Shown: piece after piece, positions 1 through 11,147 of the stretch
How positions within the stretch are numbered: the first letter of the stretch is position 1
Layout: every line of letters starts with the position of its first letter
From: Perca fluviatilis
Lineage: Eukaryota > Chordata > Actinopteri > Perciformes > Percidae
Direction of reading: 5' to 3'
Length of the DNA: 64,000 bases
Assembly (NCBI RefSeq): GCF_010015445.1
Contig: NC_053118.1
Span: 14,598,937-14,662,936 of the forward strand
Notes under the pieces: model-generated
Databases searched by the model: none
Told to the model about the DNA's origin: nothing
The model's input: the letters and a program-made list of their open reading frames with translations, nothing else
Made by a program: the position numbers and the translations under genes

Positions 1-616
1 TCGTCTCTAGTTTTTCATCATGAGATAGAATATTCAGCTGTTACGGCACCGGTGCCTTAACGACCGTCATCTACCGGAGCGGCAACGCAGATTCCCGCTG
101 CGCTCTGATGCTCCTAAACATCGCCGCATGTCACGCTAGTTAACACTACACTTTGCAGCAGGTAACGTTAGCCTACCGTTAGCTAGCAGCTGGAGTAAAC
201 ACAATTAAAATGCTGACAGCTAAACGGTGTAGAAGTTTGTCTGTATTTCACTGTAGGGGATTCCTGTAGCTGCCGTTGTCTGAAAAACAACAGATGTTGC
301 GTTCACTTGAAACTCGCTTCATCAGCATCGTGCTGCATTCAAAGTTATTGTAAAATGCCCCTTCCCATCCAGTGGTTGTTTTTGTCGTTTAACAGGAATT
401 TACTGGTGAATTAAGGAAGAGGCTCGATATTTGGTCGCATTTTATGTACAAAAAATCTGAATGTGTCATTAAAACAATTATATACTACTATTATACTACT
501 CAGAAATATTTTTTTTTTTTAAAAGACTAAAATGTTTTGAATAAAACTTGACTAAGATATATTGCGTTTTCTTTTGACTAAAACTAGACTAAAATGACGA
601 ACTAAATTTGACTATG
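1..616. mobile_element. hAT-type nonautonomous DNA element, partial (right part)
   Basis: This stretch matches the right two thirds of the complete element at 14570-15435, including the shared block around 'ggcaccggtgccttaacg' and the T/A-rich tail with repeated 'gactaaaa' motifs. The left end lies outside the window. The right end is fused directly into the unit A sequence, so its right terminal repeat is gone. I see no coding sequence. A shorter remnant of the same family sits at 23869-24090, at the left edge of unit D. Confidence 0.6.
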
Positions 617-1482
617 AAACTGTTATATGTGCACAAACGATGGACTATGTGCACAAACAATGGACTATGCAATTGCAAAACATAATCTACAGGTGACCAC
701 GCCTTTGCAGAATCATTAAGTTGTAACAATGGGAAATGACATTATCAAGAATTATGATTGTTATAAAGCTTATGATTTAGTGGCATATAGGTCTTTAATG
801 TAAGCATGCAAAAACACCAACACGTTTCCTTCTCTGCTTACAAACACATTTATTAAATATACTACAGTTACAAGTATTAAACACTACAATAACAACATTT
901 TACAAACAAAACAAGAGGAAAAGGGAAAACTGATACACAAAGCTATGGCTATGAATGACAAGGAATGTTGCAGCTATCTATTGGTAGGTTGGTATGAGAG
1001 ACCTGATAAACAGATGAGATGACTGTTACCTGAGAAGCAGCAAGTCAAATCAACAGGTACAACAGCTTAGTTCTGAATTGCCAAATTGAAGTAACAAAAT
1101 ATAAAAGGCACCAGGGTTTAAGCAAGTTGATGAGGTTTTTGTAGAAATACGGGTTTCTCCTTGGGGTGGCTTCTCATGGACAATGGAGTTAGATGTGCTG
1201 GGGTGAGAAGCTGGAGTGCGGATCTGATTAGTAAATCGGTCGGTCCAGATTTTAAAAGTTCCCATTGGAAGAGAGCTCCTGGTTTAATCTCTCCTAGTTT
1301 CTTAACTCATGACTCATTCACCTCCTAATTTCCAAATCACATCTTCAAACTAGCAAAGAGCAAGCTTCCACCCAGAATGGCAAGGCAGAGGGGAATCAAT
1401 CCTCCCCTCCTGTTCATGGACAGGCTGGTTTAACTCCTGAATGTTACTCTAGTCAGCACCTCTAAATCTGAGGCCATGGTTC
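617..1482. repeat. Unit A left flank: conserved block of the tandem duplication
   Basis: This is the left flank of the first receptor unit. The same block recurs at 10246-11150, 17199-18105 and 24390-24746 (continued at 26892-27350). Its minus strand carries AATAAA near 851-856 and a short open frame starting at 1265 that is open in units A and B but stops early in unit C. It may be a 3' end copied with the locus; I cannot support it as a gene. Confidence 0.6.
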
Positions 1483-1830
1483 TCAGCAGGAAACCGATGG
1501 AGGCTTACTTTGGGTAGGGAATGAGTCGTTACCCCAAGTGAAGGAGTTCAAGTACCTCATGGTCTTATTTGCAAGTTAGGGGACAATGGAGCAGGAGACT
1601 GGCCAGAGAATCGGAGCAGCTGGGGCTATGCTATTGCATTCGCTTTACCGCACCGTTGTGATGAAAAGAGAGCTGAGCTGGAAGGCACAACTCTCGATCT
1701 ACTGGTCATGACCGACATAACTAGATTGCAGGTACAAGCACCCAAAATGGGTTTTCTCAAGAGGGTGGCTGCCGTCTTCCTGAGACAGGGTGAGAAGCTC
1801 AGCTCAGCCCCCACGGCCCTCCCTCAGTCA
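1483..1830 (+). mobile_element. Decayed LINE fragment, end of reverse-transcriptase ORF
   Basis: Plus-strand translation in shifting frames gives the end of a fish non-LTR reverse transcriptase: 'VKEFKYL', 'MEQETGQRI.AAG', 'LLVMTDITRLQVQAPKMGF' and 'LKRV'. Stops and frameshifts break it. Related copies in the other units lie at 11148-11400, 18105-18260 and 29740-30150, so the fragment predates the duplications. The LINE clade cannot be fixed by eye. Confidence 0.55.
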
Positions 1831-1958
1831 GTCAAAACTTAAAAATATTTAAACTGTGTTTAAATTGTAAAAATAAATCTGATCTGTGTGGCTCTATTGT
1901 TATTTCTTCAGAAAGTAGGTCATGGTTGTTTTGTTTATTCTCTTTCAGGAAGCTCACC

Positions 1959-3815
1959 ATGGTGGTCATCAGTGGAATAAGTGAGAATCCAGAAGACTTA
2001 CCAAAGTAAGATTAAACCTACAGTTTACACACATACCACTATATTTTTTAATTTTTAAATTAACTAACAATTTAAAGCGACTGACACATATGTTCAAATT
2101 TGATTCATTCAATAAATAATTTTTTGTCTTAAATCCACTAGCCATTTTCATATTATACCAACATTTGCAGCATCATGAGCCTTCTTGGTAAGGTTACTAA
2201 GAAAACTCAGCCTAGAGTTGTTTTATTCTCCCCAAAAGATGTTTTATTTTTACAAAAGCTCCCGCAAAATCAGGCATTTTGGGCCGCAACAATCTCAAAA
2301 CGATGTGAAATCCTGGAGGGACTGACAAATTCTATGAGGCTTCTTTTTCAGTCTGTGCCTCCTTAGCTTCCACTGTTGCACTTTACTTCAAGCATAATAT
2401 AAGACCTTTTATAAGCAGCTAGCTAAGCATTTCAGTTTCAATCTAGTAGTTTACTTCTAATATGTGTTTTGCCCTACCATCTATTTTACTGACATTCATT
2501 TCTGAATTGGGCTGCAAGAACTATTGTAGTTGCTTTTGTTTAACAGTGCAGCTTATCTTACTTAACATGTTTCAATTTGTATTTTACTCCCAACAGCCAT
2601 GTTAAGCAAGATTGTGGTAGATCCAATAAACTGACCTGAAACAATTGGAACATCCTAATCATTCATTTCCCCTTGTTGGTTTTGTTCCTCTGTCTGTTTC
2701 TTACCAGATCTACTACAGCACCCTTCACTAGTAGCATCACTGTAAGCCTCCCAGAATACTACAGTGACTGTGACTACCCTGAGGGTGACTCCGGGAGGTG
2801 TGTGTATGAGCGTTATGGAGCCAATTTTATTCCCACCCTCTACGCCAGTTTCTTCCTCCTGGGCCTTCTGGGTAACTCTTTGGTCATCTGGGTCATTGCT
2901 TGTGGCGTGCGACTCCGCAGCATGACCGACGTGTGCCTCCTAAACTTGGCTGTTGCTGACCTTCTCTTGGTGTGTACCCTTCCCTTCCTTGCCCACCAAG
3001 CCCGGGACCAGTGGCTGTTTGGGGATGCTATGTGCAAAGCGGTCCTTGGTATTTATAATATTGGTTTTTACAGTGGGATCTTTTTCATCACTCTAATGAG
3101 CATTGACCGGTACTTGGCTATAGTACAGGCCATTTACGCTATGAGAGTACGGACAAGGTCCTTTGGAATGATCGCAGCGGCTGTTACATGGGTGGCTGGA
3201 TTTTTGGCTTCTTTCCCTGAAATGATCTTCCTCAAAGAGCAGCCTGATGTGAATACTAATATGACTCAGTTTTTCTGCTACCCTGTATATCCCACAACTT
3301 CGAATGACGACACCACTTCATCCAACTCTCACATCTGGAGCATCTTCAGCCTTTTTAAAATGAACTTTTTGGGTCTATTTGTCCCGGTAGTCATCATGGG
3401 TTTCTGCTACTCACAGATTGTCTGGAGGCTGCTGCACAGCCCGTCATCCAAGAAACAAGCCATCCGTTTAGTGCTCATAGTGGTAGTTGTTTTCTTCTGC
3501 TGCTGGATCCCCTACAACATTGCATCCTTCTTCAAAGCATTGGAGCTATTGCACATCTATACAGAATGTGAAAGCAGCAAAGCCATCAGATTGGCTTTAC
3601 AAGTCACTGAGGCCATTGCCTACTCTCACAGCTGCCTCAACCCCATCCTGTATGTGTTTGTTGGGGAGAAGTTCAGGAGGCACCTGCTAAGGTTGATAAA
3701 CAGGGCTCCCTGCAGGCTGTGTCAGATGGTCAAAGTCTGCATACCCCAGGACAGAATCAATGGGTCAGTCTACTCACCGACCACCAACCTGGGCAAGAGG
3801 AGCACTGCTGTGTGA
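1959..3815 (+). CDS. CC-type chemokine receptor, copy 1 (two exons)
   Basis: Seven-helix GPCR of the chemokine receptor family, expected to bind a chemokine at the leukocyte surface and signal through Gi. Model: exon 1 1959-2005 (Kozak-like caccATGG, 15 codons plus AA, donor gtaag) joined to exon 2 2708-3815 (acceptor cttaccag), phase 2 on both sides; 384 residues. Exon 2 stays open back to 2673 but has no ATG there, which is why I chose the upstream exon. Visible motifs: NLAVAD (TM2), TLP, the WLFG loop, IDRYLAIV with D149, CCWIPY (TM6), SCLNPILY (TM7), Ser-rich tail. Differences from copies 2 and 3: exon 1 is seven codons shorter, and the N-terminal tyrosine cluster reads YYSDCDYPEGDSG, losing two Tyr and gaining a Cys. 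The CCR subtype cannot be fixed from sequence alone. Confidence 0.85.
2050..2325. mobile_element. MITE remnant in the intron of receptor copy 1
   Basis: This part of the intron is absent from copies 2 and 3, where 'aatcacttaatcataaattctatgagg' reads straight through. Its right end ('gccgcaacaatctcaaaacg' to 'ggagggactga') matches the right end of the hAT-like element at 34384-35218. It is a shortened insertion specific to unit A. Confidence 0.5.
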
Positions 3816-5000
3816 AGTGTGTTCCATAGACGGTATAAAGGTGGGTTGTTATTTCTGTCTGTGTGGTCATCTCCACAATGAGGGAATTTCTTGTGAAGTC
3901 AAATAGTGAAGTTGAGAAGCAATTCTTGCTAATTCTGACTTCTTATGGGCTATTTTAGGACTTCAGTTCATTTTTCACTCACAATTGGCTTTAGTTTGAG
4001 TTTTGGAAATGTAAGAATATGACAAAATACATACAAGACACAAGCCTAAATCTTAAATCCTATGGTATGATTTTGTAATAGAGTAACATGCAAACACAGT
4101 GTAGCCGTGTATAAAGGTAAAGGTATATATCTTTATACTTTTATAAGTTCTATAGACTACATAAGAATGTACAATGGAAATGTACTGTAAATATGGTTCC
4201 GGATAGATAAGATCTTTAACAGAGTTGATGAAGCAGATTGTATCTGCAATTTTAAAGGTCATAAATAGTCCTGAAATAAATTTTGTCTTCTCTTTTTTTT
4301 TGGGGGGGGGACACAAACTCAGATGCTGACCAGTTCCTTGCAGGACAAACACCAGTAAAAGAAGTGAAACAAATAGCTAAACATGGCTAATTGCAACAAC
4401 AAAAAAGCAAAGCTTTTGCAAGTATTGTAAGTTTCAAAGCATCTGTAATAGCAGATTTGCACCTCACCTCAACCTAGAGAAAACCACAACATGATAGAAA
4501 GCGGAAGTATATGTTGTCAGTTTAATCTTTGCAGTCTCTGTGCACGAATTTGCATTTTGCTGTCAATTTTTGGAACTATCTCTGCAAAACTTCTAATGAA
4601 ATTAATCAGCATTTCACCAAAACAAGTCATTTTCAAATCATTATACTCTATATTCTATCATGCAGACTGACTAGCCAAGTGGATATTATGCATACCATAT
4701 CCTAACTACAACATCCTTGGTTTGATTCAAGTTTACCCCCACCCCCACCCCACACACACACTCTCAAGGCATTTCCTTACTTTCCTTAGTCAGTAAGGCA
4801 AACCATAATTTCCAGGTGGGGCAGTTTCAAAATTTTCATTGGCTGAATTTAGAACTACAAAAATGAATCGATTTGTTGTCAACTGTTACAGTAATCACCA
4901 CCTATTTTGATAATGGAGTAATTGGTTGGAGTCAAATCTTTGTCAATCTTTTTCAAAAATGATCTTATTTCAGCATCTTAAATGTGAATATTATCTATAG
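3816..5000. repeat. Unit A right flank (3' UTR and conserved non-coding)
   Basis: Non-coding sequence that recurs after the other receptor copies (20346-21480 and 32318-33660) and in the gene-less unit (11755-12290). The first ~460 bp is probably the receptor 3' UTR. No supported reading frame. Confidence 0.6.
4275..4280 (+). promoter_or_regulatory. Poly(A) signal AATAAA, receptor copy 1
   Basis: AATAAA lies about 460 bp after the stop in a segment conserved in all units. Copy 2 has the same signal at 20801-20806; copy 3 has AATACA at the same place. Confidence 0.4.
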
Positions 5001-5009
5001 TTTCTTCAC

Positions 5010-5215
5010 TACTATATGACGGTAAACTGAATTTCGTTGAGTTGTTGACAAAACAAGACATTTGAGGCCGTCATCTTGGGCTTTTTGGAAAAAAGTGGTC
5101 AACATTTTTGACCATTTCTGTCATTTTATAGACCAAACAACTAATCGATTAATAGAGTAAATAATCAACAGATTAATCGACAATGAAAATAATCGTTAAT
5201 TGCAGCCATTGCTGA
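5010..5215. repeat. Dispersed repeat rich in ATCGATTAAT motifs
   Basis: Contains 'actaatcgattaatagag', 'cagattaatcgacaatg' and 'ataatcgttaattgcagcc', a pattern common to fish dispersed elements. No coding sequence. Confidence 0.4.
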
Positions 5216-5219
5216 ATTA

Positions 5220-5530
5220 CATCATACAATATTTCCAGTATTTTTCACCTTTATTTATTTATTCAGGGAGAGTACACTGAGAGCAATGCTCTCCTGATCA
5301 CATTCACACAGTTACACATTCATACCTGGAAGCTGCCCAGTACAACCACAGTCTGATCTGCTGGCCACTGAGCAGCTCCACTGGAGCAGTTGGGGTTAAG
5401 GGACTTGCTCAAGGGCCCCTCAGTTGTGGTGATGAGTGTGGATTTTCACTTTCCCCTCCCAGATTTTATCCTGCCGTTTTGGGGATGGAACCGGTGACTT
5501 ACTGTTTATTATCAAGGGTAAAACGGTATC
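5220..5530. repeat. Dispersed repeat inserted in unit A
   Basis: A block from 'cacctttatttatttattc' through 'gttaagggacttgctcaag' is absent from the equivalent parts of units C and D. The wording is typical of an abundant fish interspersed repeat; I cannot assign the family. No ORF. Confidence 0.4.
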
Positions 5531-6170
5531 TTAACTGATTATTATTTGTTTAAATGTTTATGTCTATATTCTATTCTAAAGAAAAGCATCATATTGTAGC
5601 ATCTGTTGTTTTTTTTGTCACAGCAATCATGCTGATATATGTGACTGAACGTGCCAACACAAGCATATATTTTTGTAATGTTGAAGTTATGTTTAATGTG
5701 TCATATTATTTTAAATAAAATATTATTATAAAAAAAACAAATAAATATTCTTTGGTTTTTATTCTTAACACTGATATGTTGCTGTTGTATTTTTTTGCAT
5801 GAATCTCCATTTGAGGATTATATTTTGACCTTTTTTAAACTTTATCCACAAGATTTTCTTTCTTTCTATCTACTGCAGCCTTGTGACATCAGTTCTCTGG
5901 ACTCTAGCCTCATTCATGAGGATGCACTTGTCATGATAAGAAATCTAGTGGAGTGACTCACTGGTAATATTGCTTGGGGATTTGCAGCCTGTTATGATCA
6001 ATTATACAACTGATTTCCTCAATGTAGCCTCGCTAGAATTAGTCAAAAAAGAGAAAATCCTCGACAATTCAACAAAAATAGCAGACAATACCACATTGCG
6101 TGAACAAGCAATATTAAGCCACATGATAAATCAACAGTAGAATAAAAATGCAAACATCGACATGTTTAAA

Positions 6171-6207
6171 CAATACAAACTCCTCAGCTGCTGCAGTTTC
6201 ATACACA

Positions 6208-6302
<95 letters not shown>

Positions 6303-6765
6303 CGGTTGCTTAGCAACATTAACGTTCTCCTCTGCAGAGATTTACAACCATAGATATTTAACATAATGACCCATAATGATGCAGTTGTTGAATTTATGTA
6401 GCCTGCTGTTCACAAACTGCTCCGGCCTATATGTGACTCCCTAAAAACTTGGTATTTCACCCGAAAGGCATGTCTTGTAGGACGCAGCCGTTGTTGTTGT
6501 TAGAACTCGCAGCATTGCATTCTAGCTAGTCTCCGCTTCAATGAGCCGTGACGATCAGCCCATGCTTTGCACGTTCGTACTTTAACGTTATATGCAGTGT
6601 TGTAATGTAACAAAGTAAAAATACTCAAGTATTGCTTTTGAGTACTTTATACAAGACTGGTTATATGACAACGTGAGTGCACCACCTGAATGCAGAACAA
6701 AAATCCTGAATTATTTTGGTATGATTGCTTCAATACAAACAATACAAACTCCTCAGCTGTAGTCA

Positions 6766-6813
<48 letters not shown>

Positions 6814-7415
6814 GCTCCATTGCTTAGCAACATTAACGTTCTCCTCTGCAGAAATTTACAACCATAGATATTAACAGTGGTTACAACCACAACTATCACA
6901 GTAAGTTTGCCTGTTACCCATCTGTCTGAACGTCATTCTGTGGGTCTGCACCGCAAAGTCCTCCTCAATCTGCTCCACCTTCTTACTTACAAACTTTAGC
7001 ATTTTTTTTGATTTGCTATACTTAGCGTGCATTAAACTGGTGTTTACTGTTATTATGGTTGCTGTCACATGCAACTTTTTATTTCTAACCTACCTTTGCC
7101 GAGGTACAATAATGCTAAACTTGACCTATGATGCAATTGTTTAGTGCATTTTTGTAGCCTACTGTTCACAAACTGCTCCGGCCTATATGTGACTCCCTAA
7201 AAACTTGGTATTTCACCCGAAGGGCATGTCTTGAAGGACGCAGCAGTGGTTGTGGCTAGAACTCGCAGCATTGCATGCTAGCTAGTCTCGTCTCAGCTTC
7301 AATGAACCGTGATTATCAGCCCATGCTTTGCACGTTCATACTTTAACGTTATATGACAATGTGAGTGCACCACCTGAATGCAGAAAAAAATTAATTATTT
7401 TGGTATGATTGCTTC
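6171..7415. repeat. Direct duplication of a ~0.6 kb segment
   Basis: Copy 1 (about 6171-6739) and copy 2 (about 6740-7415) share the order: 'caatacaaactcctcagctg', a CA run, 'ttgcttagcaacattaacg', 'cacaaactgctccggcc', 'ctagctagtctc' and 'gtgagtgcaccacctgaatg'. Copy 2 has a shorter CA run (6770-6813) and extra sequence near 6890-7140. The terminal part appears again at 36776-36870, after unit D. Confidence 0.75.
6208..6299. repeat. (CA)n microsatellite
   Basis: About 46 CA units. Open frames reading poly-His/Thr or poly-Val/Cys here are artefacts of the repeat. Confidence 0.95.
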
Positions 7416-7436
7416 CCCCTCTGCTCCTCTGAACAG

Positions 7437-8890
7437 TTGGGTTTCTACAGTGGGACATTGTTTGTGACCCTAATGAACAGTGTTGGTCATCTTACTTTAA
7501 AAAAGTAATTAGTTACAGTTACAAATTACTTCTCCCAAAAAGTAATTGAGTTAGTAGCTCAGTTTCACATTATAAAAGTAATTAGTTACTCAGCAAAGTA
7601 AATGTGACGTTATTTTTTATGTTCTATAACGCTATTATGTTCTATAACATCTTTAACGTCAAAGATGTTTATATTAACTGATTGTTGTGTTCAGCTCGGC
7701 CTTGGTGACCTGTTGCTGACCCGAAAAATCGAGCGTTGCTTGTTTTAACAGAGTGGCTCCGTCTCCTTCGCTGGAGCTCACGCTAGCTGCATTTGGGCTT
7801 GGGGTTGGGTTAGCAGCAGCAACAAGTGTCATGTTAGCATGTGTTGATGTGAGGGGCTTCATAAGATTCAAGTTGCTTGAGGCAGATGTGGATAAAGTCT
7901 TTTTTCCTGGGCATAGCGTGCATGTTACATAAACATTCTTGCCTTTAATTTCAATGAGGGAGAAGTAGTGCTGGTACTTCCAGTTCGAGAACGCTACCTT
8001 TGAATTTCCCTGGCTCGTCGCTGTCTTGTGTTTAGTATACCTAGTGTGTTTAGTTTCATTCAACCAAATTGTAGTAACGTACCACACCACTTTACATTCT
8101 CAGTAACGATAATGGCGTTGCAACAATGGGAAAAGTAATTAATTAGATTACTCCGTTACTGAAACAATAACGCCGTTAGTAACGCCGTTATACTTAAACG
8201 CCGTTACTCCCAACACTGCTAATGAGTGTGGACCGCTACCTGGCCATCGTCCACGCTGTTGCAGCCATGCGAGCCGGGACACTTTGCTATGGAATCATAG
8301 CCAGCATCACTATCTGGGTTATATCGGTCATCATGGCAATCCCTGGGGTGATCTTTGCCTCCTTGGAGCTAGTAGATGCAGATAGCAACAGCTACGAGTG
8401 CCAGCCACTGTATCCAGAGGACTGGCAGCAGTTTTGGAAGATGCTGCGAAACTTGAACGAGAACACTGTGGGCCTTTTCGTGGGTCTCCCTATCATGATT
8501 TTCTGCTATGTGAAAATCCTTTTTGTGCTGTCCAGGTCTAGGAACTCCAAAAAGAACAAAGCTGTAAAGCTGATATTCATCATAGTGTGTGTGTTTGTGG
8601 TGTGCTGGGTCCCCTACAACGTCACAGTTTTCCTTCAGACACTGCAGCTGTTCCTGGGCAACTTAAACAACTGCAAGGCTTCAAAATATTTCCACTCTGC
8701 CATAGGCTTTGCAGAGATCATTGCACAGTCTCACTGCTGTGTAAATCCACTCATCTATGCATTCGCAGGGGAAAAGTTTAGGAAGAAACTGGGCTATGTG
8801 CTGACTAGGTACTTCTGCCAGAGCAGAGGGACTTTCAGCCACAGAGACACCACAGACACTTCCAACACACCCGTAAAATCAGATAATTAA
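7437..8890 (+). pseudogene. Second-type chemokine receptor, 5'-truncated and split by a transposon
   Basis: Bases 7437-7477 encode 'LGFYSGTLFVTLM', the middle of TM3. After the hAT insertion, 8219-8890 resumes with the same codons and continues 'MSVDRYLAIV' through TM4-TM7 (CWVPYN in TM6, CCVNPLIYAF in TM7) to a stop at 8890. It is clearly distinct in sequence from the three array genes. No TM1-TM2 coding was found upstream. The bases before 7437 (cccctctgctcctctgaacag) look like a splice acceptor, so either a 5' exon is missing or the copy is truncated. The 222-codon frame from 8222 has an in-frame ATG but would lack TM1-TM3, so a working receptor is not expected. Confidence 0.8.
7478..8218 (-). 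mobile_element. hAT element inserted in the second receptor
   Basis: Ends are CAGTGTTGG and CCAACACTG, flanked by CTAATGAA (7470-7477) and CTAATGAG (8219-8226): an 8-bp target duplication with one mismatch, as expected for hAT. Inner bases near both ends carry the fish hAT pattern 'aaaagtaattagttac'. Minus-strand 7674-8090 encodes a BED-like zinc-finger region (W..Y..F, CTLC, ending ..H), the usual N-terminus of a hAT transposase. The catalytic domain is missing, so this is a deletion derivative. Confidence 0.85.
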
Positions 8891-9082
8891 GAATGATAAA
8901 CACAACTTGCTACAAAGATGGCAAAGTGTGTGTGTGTGTGTGTTTTCTAAAAGCTGTAAAATGGTACTATGGACTGGTTTGAACAATTGAATGTTTAGTC
9001 TATAGAATCTTCTGAACACATTACTTCAAATCATGTAATTCAAAGTATATTTAAAACTTGTGAAAATATATTGTTTTTGTAA

Positions 9083-9088
9083 AATAAA
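9083..9088 (+). promoter_or_regulatory. Poly(A) signal after the broken receptor
   Basis: AATAAA about 190 bp after the stop at 8890, in AT-rich sequence with a short (GT)n run. It fits an old receptor 3' UTR. Confidence 0.35.
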
Positions 9089-9170
9089 GAACGTAAACTT
9101 GATTGCCTTTTTCTTTTTTATAGTAAGTGAGAAAAATTGATCTGTAAATTTAAACCATTCTGGCATGTGT

Positions 9171-9214
9171 GTGTAATCTTACAAATGTGACATCTTGACA
9201 CAGCATTGCATCAC
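9171..9214. repeat. Direct repeat, left copy, flanking gene-less unit B
   Basis: A ~44-bp sequence containing 'gacatcttgacacagcattg' recurs at 12368-12411 with a few mismatches. The two copies bracket unit B. Confidence 0.7.
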
Positions 9215-9486
9215 TTTTATCAATAATACACACCCATGTAAAAGATACACCATAAAACCCCTTGATATGCTGTACTATCACACATGTATATGAAATGTCT
9301 GTGTGGTTTGGTTTTTGTTGGCCAAACAAAAAAAACTAAAGATTTGTAAATTTGACTACAAAACTGTTATATGTGCACAAATGATGGACTATGCTGTTGA
9401 AAAACATAATCTACAGGTGACCACGCCTTTGCAGAATCATTAAGTTGTAACAATGGGAAATTACATTATCAAGAATTATGATTGTT

Positions 9487-10245
9487 AGGTAGACAGGCCA
9501 GTACAGCCAGATCCGGTTGGGGAGAGTTCTAGCCCGACCAGGCTCCTCTCCTTAACCTGTCTCTCTTAATTATGCTGTTTTTTGACTGCTGGGGGGGACT
9601 TCCTTTGACACACTGAGCTTCTCTCTCCTCTCTTTTTCCATCTGTGTACTTCCATTTTCCAGAAATGCTTGTTACTAACCTAGCTCTGGGGAGCTTATTC
9701 CCTGGAGTCCATATGTTTTCTTTTCGCCCAGCAGGTTTCCTTGGATTAGGTTGGCCCCTAAATCATGGTTGCAGCCTGTTGTCGTGGTCTTGCTGCGCGT
9801 CCTGCTATGCCCTGTTACACCTGCTGCGCTCTGCAGTGCCCTACTACGTCCTTCTGCGTCCTACTGCGTCCTACTACGCCCTGCAGTGCTCTGCTACGTC
9901 CTGTGACACCCTGCAGTGCCCTGCTATGCCATGAACTACTACAACTTCCATTTCTAGTCACTGATCCATTATCTTTATTGTGACTATTATTGCCACTGTT
10001 CATCACACCCCCAACTGGGACCGTCCTACACCGCCTACCAAGAGCCTGGGTCTGTCCGAGGTTTCTTCTTGAGAGGGAGTTTTCCTTACCACTGTCGCAC
10101 CGCATGCTTGCTCTTGGGGGAATTACTGGAATTGTTGGGTCTTTGTAAATTATAGAGTGTGGTCTAGATCTACTCTATCTGTAAAGTGCCTTTAGATAAC
10201 TCTTGTTATTAATTGATACTATAAATAAAATTGAATTGAATTTAA
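9487..10245 (+). mobile_element. LINE 3' end in unit B
   Basis: Same element and same insertion point as the LINE at 15741-17195 in unit C, but the 5' part with coding sequence is deleted. It keeps the imperfect 'ctgctacgtcctg' repeats and ends in 'aaaattgaattgaattt'. Confidence 0.7.
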
Positions 10246-11147
10246 TTATAAAGCTTATGATTTAGTGGCATAGGTCTTTAATGACTGAGATGCAAGCATG
10301 CAAAAACACCAACATGTTTACTTCTCTGCTTACAAAGACATTTATTAAATATACTACAGTTACAAGTATTAAACACTACAATAACAATATTTTACAAACA
10401 AGACAAGAGGAAAAGGGAAAACTGATACACAAAGCTATGGCTATGAATGACTAGCAATGTTGCAGCTATCTATTTTTAGGTTGGTATGAGAGACCTGATA
10501 AACAGATGAGATGACTGTTACCTGAGAAGCAGCAAGTCAAATCAACAGGTACAACAGCTTAGTTCTGAATTGCCAAAATTGAAGTAACAAAATATAAAAG
10601 GCACCAGGGTTTAAGCAAGTTGATGAGGTTTTTGTAGAAATACGGGCTTCTCCTTGGGGTGGCTTCTCATGGACAATGGAGTTAGATGTGCTGGGGTGAG
10701 AAGCTGGAGTGTGGATCTGATTAGTAAGTCGGTCGGTCCGGATATTAAAAGTTCCCATTGGAAGAGAGCTCCTGGTTTAATCTCTCCTAGTTTCTTAACT
10801 CATGACTCATTCACCTCCTAATTTCCAAATCACAACTTCAAACTAGCAAAGAGCAAGCTTCCACCCAGAATGGCAAAAGGGCAGGAAGACAGAACATAAG
10901 GCAAAAAGCAAAACAAAAGAGCAGCAAGTGAAAAACCAAGGCTAGAAAGCATGGTTTCTCAGATAAGAGATTATTTTAAAGTTTCAGTCTGCCCACCCAG
11001 AAGGTTCATCCTGGCCAATCACAGGGATTTGAGAGTGCGGGGGAAGGGTGGGAGTCAATCCTCCCCTCCTGTCCATGGACAGGCAGGTTTAACTCCTGAA
11101 TGTTACTCTAGTCTGCACCTCTAAATCTGAGGCCATGGTTCTCAGCA
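10246..11147. repeat. Unit B copy of the conserved left block
   Basis: Homologous to 764-1482. It keeps a segment ('ggcagg...' through 'aatcacagggatttgag') that unit A has lost. The minus-strand frame 10537-10758 parallels 1050-1265; coding function is not supported. Confidence 0.6.

Noticed and set aside
2673..2707. Start of the receptor protein at 2673 (and 19200, 31172)
   Set aside because: The triplet there is TTG and the bases to 2707 end in a splice acceptor. The upstream exon with a Kozak ATG fits in phase in all three copies.
2840..3037. Minus-strand 65-codon frame, identical in all three receptor copies
   Set aside because: Antisense shadow of the conserved TM1-TM3 coding region; its conservation follows the receptor.
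6114..6366. Poly-Cys/Val and poly-His/Thr proteins
   Set aside because: Six-frame reading of a CA microsatellite.
8222..8890. A complete 222-residue receptor gene
   Set aside because: It lacks TM1-TM3, and the missing TM3 codons lie across a hAT element, so it is the 3' part of a broken gene.
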